Shown one piece after another: positions 17,962-25,320 of a stretch of 64,000 nt of DNA. The stretch is from assembly GCA_022448265.1 (NCBI GenBank), contig JAKVCC010000003.1:235637-299636 (forward strand), given 5' to 3'. Source of the stretch: Pirellulales bacterium (lineage in GTDB: Bacteria > Planctomycetota > Planctomycetia > Pirellulales > Lacipirellulaceae). Positions within the stretch are counted from its first letter, which is position 1; every line of letters begins with the position of its first letter. The notes below the pieces were generated by a model that had not been told where the DNA came from, did no database searches, and worked only from the letters and a program-made list of their open reading frames with translations. A program made the position numbers and the translations under genes.

Positions 17962-18435
17962 ATGAAGTTTATTGATTTTGTGAGTCGCGAGGCAATTCGC
18001 ACCTGTGTAGAAGTAGACGACAAAGAACAAGTGATTCAAGCCATGGCCACCGCCCTGCTCGAATCTGGAAAAATTACGGAGGACCAGCGCGAGAGCATTG
18101 TCGAAGCAATACTAAAACGCGAAGAGTTGGGTAGCACGGGCATCGGTCGAGGAGTGGCGGTGCCGCACACAAAGCATCCTAGCGTGACAGAGTTGGTTGG
18201 CACGGTTGCCGTGAGCGAGCAGGGTATCGACTTTGACAGCTTGGATGGCGAAAAAGTGCACCTACTGTTTATGCTTGTGTCGCCACCGGATCGCCCCGGA
18301 GATCATCTGCGGGCATTGGAAAACATCTCGCGCCAGTTGCGCGACGAAACCTTTTGCCGATTCCTTAAGCAGAGCCAGGCTCCCGCAGACGTTTGGCAAC
18401 TGCTTGAGGAGGCAGACAACAATGAGTTCGTATAG
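17962..18435 (+). CDS. ptsN: PTS EIIA domain protein (PtsN/fructose-type)
   Basis: 157-aa single-domain EIIA of the mannitol/fructose/nitrogen class. The phosphorylated histidine is in GVAVPHTK (His69). The family motifs [15 protein letters not shown] ([12 protein letters not shown]) and [19 protein letters not shown] are complete. No EIIB or EIIC domain follows, which points to a regulatory role like EIIA-Ntr rather than sugar transport (inference). It lies between hpf and ptsH-ptsI on the same strand, so its phosphate donor is probably the HPr encoded immediately downstream. Confidence 0.92.
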   Translation: MKFIDFVSREAIRTCVEVDDKEQVIQAMATALLESGKITEDQRESIVEAILKREELGSTGIGRGVAVPHTKHPSVTELVGTVAVSEQGIDFDSLDGEKVHLLFMLVSPPDRPGDHLRALENISRQLRDETFCRFLKQSQAPADVWQLLEEADNNEFV

Positions 18436-18559
18436 GGCAGTTTGTTTAGGGGCAGCTTGTGATGCCTGGGGGACACAGCCTGCAAGCTACCTGATAACAG
18501 AGTGAGCGATCGCCAAAGTAGGGCCCTCCAGTTGGCGTCGCACTTGATGCATACAAGCC

Positions 18560-18865
18560 ATGGAAATTCCAGTCGTAGAACGGACCGTAGTTATCTCCAA
18601 CCCCCAGGGTTTGCATGCGCGGCCCGCGGAGATGTTTGCTCGGCTGGCTCTGCGTTTTGATTCAGAAATTGAAGTGATTCGCGAAAGCCTGCGTGTTGAT
18701 GCCAAGAGCATCTTGCATGTGCTGACATTGGGTGCTGGTCAGGGGACCAAATTGGTCCTGCACGCCCGGGGAGCCGATGCGAATGAAGCTCTGGAGGCAC
18801 TGGCGCGTTTGGTGGACAGCGATTTTGCAACCGATGAAACATTGAGCCAAGAAAGTCACGGTTAG
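18560..18865 (+). CDS. ptsH: Phosphocarrier protein HPr
   Basis: 101-aa HPr, the small protein that passes phosphate from Enzyme I to EIIA. The active-site histidine is His19 in NPQGLHARPA, matching the family signature. A serine (Ser50) sits in DAKSILHVLTLGAGQGT, the position of the regulatory serine in Gram-positive HPr, though no HPr kinase is visible here. The protein has a slightly long C-terminal tail. It is placed between the EIIA gene and ptsI. Confidence 0.93.
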   Translation: MEIPVVERTVVISNPQGLHARPAEMFARLALRFDSEIEVIRESLRVDAKSILHVLTLGAGQGTKLVLHARGADANEALEALARLVDSDFATDETLSQESHG

Positions 18866-18966
18866 ATCATGGCGTCGTTTGTCGCGTCCGAGGTAGTTAT
18901 CGCGATCGATATTGCATGGCCTCGAATGGTGCGACGAGATGATTGGCCCCACGTGGGCTTCGCGCC

Positions 18967-19176
18967 ATGGGACAACTGTTGAAGGCTTGCTTGGACCCAG
19001 AAACACAGCAGCGTCCGGCCGAGCGGCTGGTCAGCGAGTTTACCGTGGAAAGAGACAATTGGAATTTCCTGGCGAAGTTCCAGCGATGGCCTGTGATGGC
19101 AGGCCAGATAGGCCTAGAGACACTCTATCTCCACGAGATTCCGCCTGGCCAGGGCTCACCAGCGCTGCCCATGTGA
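18967..19176 (+). CDS. Possible small ORF between ptsH and ptsI
   Basis: A 69-codon open frame ending 7 bp before the ptsI start. The product is polar and has a mixed composition with no recognised motif (for example LVSEFTVERDNWNFLAKF). The short distance to ptsI would allow translational coupling, but there is no convincing ribosome site at the ATG and no known family. It may be an untranslated leader instead. Confidence 0.22.
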   Translation: MGQLLKACLDPETQQRPAERLVSEFTVERDNWNFLAKFQRWPVMAGQIGLETLYLHEIPPGQGSPALPM

Positions 19177-19183
19177 GGGCGCA

Positions 19184-20926
19184 ATGGAACGCCTCCAGGG
19201 TATTGCCGTATCGCCCGGCATTGCGATCGGTGAAGCACTCGTTTTAGACAACGAGGGGTTTAGGATCCCTCGTCGTTTCTTGCCGCGCGATGCGGTTGAG
19301 GAAGAACTAATTCGCCTCAACGGCGCCTTCGAAGCTGCGATCGCTGAAGTCGAGCACAACCGCCAGCAGGTTGCTGACCAGCTTGGCGATGAGTACGCAG
19401 CTATTTTCTCTGCGCATCTTCAAATGCTTCGCGATCGTCGTCTGCACGAAGAAATCGAAGAGATGATCTGCGGACGGCACTATTCGCCTGAGTACGCGGT
19501 TAGTCGGGCCCTGCGGCGCTACGCAAAAGTGTTTCAATCGCTCGAAGGCAATTACATGGCGGAGCGAGCGAATGATATATTTGACATTGAGAAACGACTG
19601 CTTCGCAATTTGTTGGGAAGGGCCCGCGAAGAGCTATCGACTATCACCTCTCCGGTGCTCGTGCTGGCCCACAACCTGACGCCAAGCGAAACAGCTAATT
19701 TGAACCCCCGCTTCGCGCTAGGTTTTGTGACAGAAATTGGTGGACCCGGTAGCCACACCGCCATTGTGGCCGAAGGCCTGGGGATCCCGGCGGTTGTGGG
19801 CATTGGCCCCTTTCTCACTGATGTCTCTGGTGGCGACACGGTTATCATCGATGGCGATCAGGGCCAGATCATTCTCCATCCGGACGAGGAAACACTCGCC
19901 CGCTACCGGCACGAAGTCGAAGATCAGAGGTCCTTGGCTGCTAAATTGGAATCGCTGCGCGAGTTACCTGCCGTCACTCGGGATGGGCAGCGTATCAGTT
20001 TGATGGGAAACATTGAATTTCCCTATGAGGTTCAGCAGTGCCAGGAGCGAGGTGCGGATGGCATTGGTCTTTATCGCACAGAGTTTATTTACCTGGGGCG
20101 CGACGACGATCCCACGGAAGAGCATCATTTCGAGGCTTACTCTCGCGTTGTGCAGTCGATGAAGGACAAGCCCGTCATCATGCGCACCCTTGATCTTGGT
20201 GCTGATAAGATGCGATCGTTGCCGGGTCCAGAGGATGAGCGCAATCCTGTCTTGGGGCTGCGCAGTATTCGCTTTGCACTCCGCAATCGCGATCTGTTCC
20301 GCACCCAGTTGCGGGCCATATTGCGCGCCAGTTCTCTGGGCGACGTGCAGATCATGTTTCCACTCATCACCACGATCATGGAACTTCGCCAGGCACGCAT
20401 GGTCCTTGCCGATGTGATGGAGGACTTGGAAGAGGCGGGCGTAGAATTTGACCGAGAGTTGAAGGTGGGCATGATGGTTGAGGTGCCCTCGGCTGTGATG
20501 ATGATGGACCGATTTGTGGAGGAAGTCGATTTCTTCAGTATCGGTACGAATGATCTGATTCAGTATTGCCTGGCAGTCGATCGCAGCAACAAGGACGTGG
20601 CCAATTTATATACGGCGGCAGATCCTGCCGTTATTCGCATGATTGAGCAGGCGGTGAGCGTCGCCAACGCGCACCATGTCCCGATTAGCATGTGCGGGCA
20701 GATGTGTGGCAACCCAATATATACGATGTTGCTGCTCGGGCTGGGAATCCGCCGTTTTAGTGTAACGCCTGCCGCCGTCCCCGAAATCAAGAGAGTGTGT
20801 CGAAGTGTGACTATCGACCAATGCCAAGGCGTCGCAGAGCACGTCAGCAAGCTGGAGAGTGCACGCGCTACCCGAGCCTATCTCAAAGAAGAGCTTACAA
20901 AGGTTTTTCCAGAATTGCCACTATAG
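19184..20926 (+). CDS. ptsI: Phosphoenolpyruvate-protein phosphotransferase (Enzyme I)
   Basis: 580-aa Enzyme I, which autophosphorylates from PEP and hands phosphate to HPr. The N-terminus has the family's QGIAVSPGIAIGEALVLD. The phosphohistidine is His191 in GGPGSHTAI. The C-terminal PEP-binding barrel shows GIGLYRTEFIY, MRTLDLGADK and the catalytic cysteine segment MCGQMCGNP (Cys504). Length matches classic Enzyme I (~570-575 aa) rather than the longer GAF-containing PtsP form, so no nitrogen-sensing GAF is present. The start has GAGGG five bases upstream. The next gene, an RNase E/G, begins 20 bp downstream. Confidence 0.96.
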   Translation: MERLQGIAVSPGIAIGEALVLDNEGFRIPRRFLPRDAVEEELIRLNGAFEAAIAEVEHNRQQVADQLGDEYAAIFSAHLQMLRDRRLHEEIEEMICGRHYSPEYAVSRALRRYAKVFQSLEGNYMAERANDIFDIEKRLLRNLLGRAREELSTITSPVLVLAHNLTPSETANLNPRFALGFVTEIGGPGSHTAIVAEGLGIPAVVGIGPFLTDVSGGDTVIIDGDQGQIILHPDEETLARYRHEVEDQRSLAAKLESLRELPAVTRDGQRISLMGNIEFPYEVQQCQERGADGIGLYRTEFIYLGRDDDPTEEHHFEAYSRVVQSMKDKPVIMRTLDLGADKMRSLPGPEDERNPVLGLRSIRFALRNRDLFRTQLRAILRASSLGDVQIMFPLITTIMELRQARMVLADVMEDLEEAGVEFDRELKVGMMVEVPSAVMMMDRFVEEVDFFSIGTNDLIQYCLAVDRSNKDVANLYTAADPAVIRMIEQAVSVANAHHVPISMCGQMCGNPIYTMLLLGLGIRRFSVTPAAVPEIKRVCRSVTIDQCQGVAEHVSKLESARATRAYLKEELTKVFPELPL

Positions 20927-20946
20927 CGGCATAGAAAGTAGACACT

Positions 20947-22584
20947 ATGAAACATGAGATGTTGATCAACGTCGCCCAACCGGAGGAATGCCGGATAGCG
21001 ATTGTGGAAGAAGGACAGCTTGAAGAACTGTATGTGGAGCGTAGCAGCCAGGACAATTACGTCGGCAATATTTACAAGGGCAAGATTGTCAATCTTGAAC
21101 CGAGTATTCAGGCTGCTTTTGTTGATTTTGGGGTGGGGCGCAACGGATTTTTGCACATCAGTGATGTCGAATCGCAGTATTTTCGCCAAGCAGGGTTTGA
21201 CCCGGACAAGCCGATTCAGCCCGATGGCTCGCAGCGGGAGCCCGAGCCAGCCCAAGTATCGTCTGAGGAGGGCGAATCCCAAAATGGTCAAACTAGCACG
21301 GCCAGCCGCACCCGCGTGCGGCCCGGTGTGCGCCCGCGCATAAAACCGCCCATCCAGGATATATTTCGCAGGGGCGACGAAGTCCTGGTGCAAGTTATTA
21401 AAGAAGGAATTGGTACCAAGGGGCCCACCCTTTCGACCTACATTAGTATCCCCGGGCGCTATCTAGTGTTGATGCCGGCACTGGGGCGGATTGGTGTGTC
21501 GCGCAAGATCGAAGATGAAGACGATCGTCGCCGGTTGCGGGGGATTTTGCGCGAACTCAACCCACCGAAGGGCGTGGGCTTTATCGTGCGCACGGCTGGC
21601 ACCGACCGTAGCAAGCAGGAGCTTTCGCGCGATCTAGCCTATTTGCTGCGTCTTTGGAAGGTGATTGTGCGGCGCATAAAAAAAGAGCCTGGTCCGGTCG
21701 GCGTCTATGAAGAAAGTGACATGATCATACGCACGATCCGCGACATCTTCACCGAAGAGGTGGATTCCATCATCATCGACGAGGCCGCTGCCTACGAGCG
21801 CGCCAAGGAGTTCTTGCAGATCGTCATGCCACGGTTCGTCAACAGGCTCCAGCTTTATGAAGGGAAGGAGCCGCTCTACCATAAATATCAGCTCGACAAA
21901 GAAATTTCTAGCATCAACCAGCGCCAGGTGCCGCTCCGAGGGGGCGGATCCTTGGTGATTGATCAAACTGAGGCGCTCGTCGCGATTGATGTCAACAGTG
22001 GTAGCTTCCGTACGGATGGATCGGCGGAAGAATCGGCTTTCAAACTCAACCAGATCGCTGCCAAGGAAATCGCCCGGCAATTGCGCCTGCGCGACTTGGG
22101 CGGAGTGGTAGTTAACGATTTTATCGATATGCGTCGAGAGCGTTATCGCCGGACAGTCGAACGCACGCTGCGCGATGCGGTGAAACGCGATCGTGCACGC
22201 ACCAAGATACTAAGGACCAGTCCCTTCGGGCTTATCGAAATGACCCGCCAGCGAATTCGTCCTAGTCTGAAGCGCAGCGCCTACAAGGAGTGTCCCGGAT
22301 GTGCGGGATCGGGAGTTGTCAAATCGTCCGAAAGCATGGCGATCGAGGTCATACGCAAGCTGATTATGTTTGTCCAGCAGGAACAGGTTGCTCGCGTTAC
22401 CGTTTCGGTCGAGGAAGAAGTTGCTAGTTATCTGAATAACCGCAAGCGCCGCGAACTCACGACTTTGGAAGACCAATACAAACTTGAGGTCGTGGTACTT
22501 AGTTGTGAGGACGTTTCGCCGGAGTTCGTGAAGATTGTCAGCGAGGATACGACCGGCCGCGAAATCCGGACGGCGGCAAGCTAG
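20947..22584 (+). CDS. rng: Ribonuclease E/G family endoribonuclease
   Basis: 545-aa RNase E/G, an endonuclease for rRNA processing and mRNA decay. The N-terminal S1 domain shows NIYKGKIVNLEPSIQAAFVD and GRNGFLHISDV. It is interrupted by a ~45-residue disordered insert (residues ~93-137, rich in Glu, Ser and Arg) before the rest of the domain. The catalytic magnesium-binding aspartates are in VAIDVNSG (Asp348) and DFIDM (391-395). The zinc-link CPGCAGSG follows. Length fits RNase G plus a linker; there is no long C-terminal degradosome scaffold as in E. coli RNase E, so 'rng' fits better than 'rne'. It sits directly behind ptsI and 630 bp ahead of rplU. Confidence 0.93.
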   Translation: MKHEMLINVAQPEECRIAIVEEGQLEELYVERSSQDNYVGNIYKGKIVNLEPSIQAAFVDFGVGRNGFLHISDVESQYFRQAGFDPDKPIQPDGSQREPEPAQVSSEEGESQNGQTSTASRTRVRPGVRPRIKPPIQDIFRRGDEVLVQVIKEGIGTKGPTLSTYISIPGRYLVLMPALGRIGVSRKIEDEDDRRRLRGILRELNPPKGVGFIVRTAGTDRSKQELSRDLAYLLRLWKVIVRRIKKEPGPVGVYEESDMIIRTIRDIFTEEVDSIIIDEAAAYERAKEFLQIVMPRFVNRLQLYEGKEPLYHKYQLDKEISSINQRQVPLRGGGSLVIDQTEALVAIDVNSGSFRTDGSAEESAFKLNQIAAKEIARQLRLRDLGGVVVNDFIDMRRERYRRTVERTLRDAVKRDRARTKILRTSPFGLIEMTRQRIRPSLKRSAYKECPGCAGSGVVKSSESMAIEVIRKLIMFVQQEQVARVTVSVEEEVASYLNNRKRRELTTLEDQYKLEVVVLSCEDVSPEFVKIVSEDTTGREIRTAAS

Positions 22585-23216
22585 ACGGATTTGCTCGCCA
22601 CAATTTGACTAAGAGTCGGCAACCGGTTCGTGTGCCGCCGACCATTGCTTGCTCAAAGGTCTCGTGGCGAGCAGCGCCACGTTGTCTCGGATTGGTTAAC
22701 CGCAGATTGTGGCGTCATGCGTAGAAATCCCCCTTCGTGACGACCCCCGGCACATAGAACGTGTCCGATCTGATGACAGACTTCTTGAATTGCTCAAATC
22801 GACCATGTCACTTTGCAATTCGAGCTGGATCGGAATCGCGACACATCGCAGTTTTCCTGTTTGAGAGCTGAAAAATTGAACAACTCGCCAGCCTAGCGCG
22901 AATGTCAACAATAGTACCGATGGGCGCTTACGCAGCCCCTGCGGCGGACACACGTATGGTGTGAGATCCATGGCTGTGTGATCGCGTTGAAGGCGCTGGT
23001 GGACGACATCGATCCGGGCCAAACGATAGCCTGGTGGTTTCAGTAGACTTGCAAATGTCGATGCTTTTTTCGGCGGGGAAGTTGCTTTGAAGCGGGCCCC
23101 TCGACGAGCTGCGTCCCATGGGCTAGTTTATAGGACTCGGTTTCTCCTCCCTCGGTCCGCGATTTACCTGTCTACGCTTGCCTGTCTACGTTTAGTCCTC
23201 AACCCCCCCAATATCC
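22585..23216 (+). other. Long leader region upstream of rplU
   Basis: About 630 bp with no supported gene. A 10-bp sequence CCTGTCTACG occurs twice, at 23167-23176 and 23181-23190, just ahead of rplU. Such a long leader before a ribosomal-protein gene may hold an RNA regulator, but I see no known structure. Confidence 0.35.
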
Positions 23217-23531
23217 ATGTATGCAATTATTGCCGACGGCGGTCATCAATACAAAGTCGAAGAAGGCCAAGAACTTGCCATTGATTTCCGCGAAGTATCT
23301 GCGGGTGAAAAACTCACCTTTGACAAGGTGTTGGCCATAAGTAATGGGACGGGCGACTTGAAGCTTGGTACGCCTGTCGTCGCCGGTGCAAGCGTGTTGG
23401 CTGAGGTCGTGAGATCGGAGAAGGGGGAAAAGCTGGTCGTGCAAAAGTTGCGCCGTCGCAAAAACTCGCGCCGCAAGACGGGTCACCGTGCGACACATAC
23501 CCGGGTGAAGATTTCTAAGATCTCGGGCTAG
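23217..23531 (+). CDS. rplU: 50S ribosomal protein L21
   Basis: 104-aa L21, a 23S-rRNA-binding protein of the large subunit. The family signature is clear: MYAIIADGGHQYKVEEGQEL at the start, then an Arg/Lys-rich end (KLRRRKNSRRKTGHRATHTR) and VKISKI. Length matches bacterial L21. In most bacteria rplU is followed at once by rpmA (L27); here no L27 frame is seen in the next 1.8 kb, so the usual pair is split. It is transcribed in the same direction as rng upstream. Confidence 0.96.
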   Translation: MYAIIADGGHQYKVEEGQELAIDFREVSAGEKLTFDKVLAISNGTGDLKLGTPVVAGASVLAEVVRSEKGEKLVVQKLRRRKNSRRKTGHRATHTRVKISKISG

Positions 23532-23849
23532 GCGCAGTGGCTCAGTAGGATTTGACTGAGGCCGATCTTTTCATGACACAAGCTGGATCGCACCGTCGCG
23601 TCGAACTCCGCCTGTCGTAGTGTTGCCACCAGTCACGTGGTTACCGGTCGAGTGTGCGGCCAGGTTTCAGTCGGTGTGCGATGCACAGGCATGGCCAGCT
23701 CAGGGCGAGGGGCCCTAATAAATTTTGTCTGTTACGAAGCGATGCATTCGCCTGCGGCATGCTAGGATTTTTTCTCGCGCATTGAATTGTTGAATGCACC
23801 GAAGCAGCAAGTTCAGGCGCGGTTGTTTCTAGGCGATCGTCAGAAGCGA

Positions 23850-24515
23850 AGGGGCCGCAAAATTGCGGCCCAGGCCGCCGATCCATCAATTGTGATTAAC
23901 GCCCAATAAAATGCAGCCCCTCTCAATCCGTCGATAGATCTACGGTGAGGATAATAGTCTGGGCAGAACATGTTTCCCGATACAGTCTTTATAGCTGCCT
24001 GTACTCTGGTTCGCGTAGGTGCGCTGAATAGTACGCATGCGATCCAGTAGTTCTGCCTCCCTCGCCCGCCTCGCGTGCCGCCAAATGCAGTGGCTGTTTT
24101 TATCGGGCCGAAGCTAAAAAGTGAGGCATCAAACTTTGGGTGTTCGGAATACTCGCGACCGGCGAAGGCCAGCTCGCAATCTTTCACGACGGACAATCCG
24201 TGCCGCCTGACCACTCTGATGAGGGGTTTTATCTGGATGCGGCTGCCAAAAAAGATGGGCGACCAGTACCAAGCGGCTCCTCTCGGTGAGCAACGCATCG
24301 ACCTTAGCCAGCGGCAGCTCCAACGTGCTTGGATCCACGTCCACCGGTACTAGGCCGCCGTGGTGCTCAATAATCTGCAACATGTCCGGAGTCGTCACTG
24401 CTGACAGGACGGTGTTGTTGCCAGCGGGCAGCTCGAGTGCCTAGAGGAGCAGGTCGCGTCCAGAACGCACCGAGTAGCAGATAAGGGCCTGATCCGCTGG
24501 AAATCAGCCGACCAC
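23850..24515 (-). pseudogene. Decayed DegT/DnrJ/EryC1-type aminotransferase
   Basis: Remains of a PLP-dependent aminotransferase of the DegT/DnrJ/EryC1/StrS class in two frames. Frame 1 (about 24510 down to 24248) reads ICYSVRSGRDLLL, an amber stop at 24441-24443, then ALELPAGNNTVLSAVTTPDM and VDALLTERSRLVLVAHLF. A frameshift near 24240 moves the reading into a second frame: FFGSRIQIKPLIRVVRRHG, SVVKDCELAFAGREY and SLFSFGPIKTATAFGG. The last segment holds the PLP-lysine motif. Beyond it (below ~24120) similarity fades into a scrambled tail, so the 3' boundary is approximate. At least one nonsense and one frameshift mutation make it non-functional. An intact member of the same class lies at 30378-31586, but I see no special closeness between them. 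Confidence 0.75.
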
Positions 24516-24999
24516 AGCAGCCTCCGGCCGAGGCGCGGTCAGGGCAGGAGTCAGTGTCAGTTTAGCCACCGCCAAGTCGCGCTAGCGGATATTAGGTCAT
24601 TTCCCCGGCCACAACGCCCTAAGCCCTCCTGGCGCGATGTGCGCTAGCCGTTGGGCTGGGCCCTTACAATCTATCACGTAGAGCGACTAGCGCCGGGGCG
24701 GTTGGGTCGACAGGGAATTATCGCAGGACCCCGTATTGGCCCGCGAACCAAGCGATTTTCCAGGCTTTCATGTCGCCGGCCCAACACCAATCTCAAAGTG
24801 TCCGTGCGGGACGGCAATATAATTGGCCTGCGCAACCGGGAGGGGCGCAGTCGCGGAGCCAGAATTTTTTTGCCATCTATGCCGTGCGTTGCAAACGGCA
24901 GGGGCATATACGTAAATTTAACTCTGCCTGGGGTCTCACACCTGTTTTGGCGTCTTCATCAACTGATAACGCACGCTTAGCTAGCAGTTAACAATCGAC

Positions 25000-25160
25000 A
25001 CAACCTGTTGTATGATAGCAGGTTATATAAAACACAAAAATCGATTGACGAACTCTGCGAACTATGTAAGATCATGCACCTCAACTAACTGGATGTTGTG
25101 TGTCGAAGGGTATGTAATACAACATGTAGTTGTTTTAGTCAAAAAACAGCTCGTTTTTGA
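25000..25160 (+). promoter_or_regulatory. Cluster of inverted repeats upstream of nrdJ (candidate operators)
   Basis: Three inverted repeats: ACAAC-CT-GTTGT at 25000-25011; ACAAC-ATGTA-GTTGT at 25119-25133 (same arms, different spacer); and TCAAAAA...TTTTTGA at 25139-25160. The shared ACAAC/GTTGT arms suggest a dimeric regulator. NrdR boxes are a possibility because NrdR controls ribonucleotide reductases, but the match to the NrdR consensus is poor. Confidence 0.35.
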
Positions 25161-25259
25161 TGAGTCAAGGTTAGGGTGGCCCCAAAATGTGGTGTTGTAG
25201 GGTCTGTTGAACGAGATCGGATTTGCGTCAACGCATGCGTGCTTTGTCAGTGTGCGGGA

Positions 25260-25279
25260 AAATGTACAAATGTACATTT
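25260..25279 (+). promoter_or_regulatory. Perfect inverted repeat close to the nrdJ start (candidate operator)
   Basis: AAATGTAC-AAAT-GTACATTT is a perfect 8-bp inverted repeat, 41 bp before the nrdJ start codon. It can also be read as TGTACA-AA-TGTACA. A 10-bp palindrome ACGCATGCGT lies at 25231-25240. The position fits a repressor site or the immediate promoter region of nrdJ. Confidence 0.4.
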
Positions 25280-25320
25280 GAGTAAGGATGCCCAAATTTT
25301 AACCAACAGGAGGTTGTGCC

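Larger units (their letters stand above)
24516..25320. other. Gene-poor region ahead of nrdJ with inverted repeats
   Basis: About 800 bp without a supported gene. The last 330 bp, AT-richer than the surroundings, hold several inverted repeats listed separately. Short open frames here lack ribosome sites and recognisable domains and are probably fortuitous. Confidence 0.4.

Noticed and set aside
24516..25320. Possible cobalamin riboswitch ahead of nrdJ
   Set aside because: No B12-box-like segment or the conserved multi-helix core could be found by eye; only simple inverted repeats are present.
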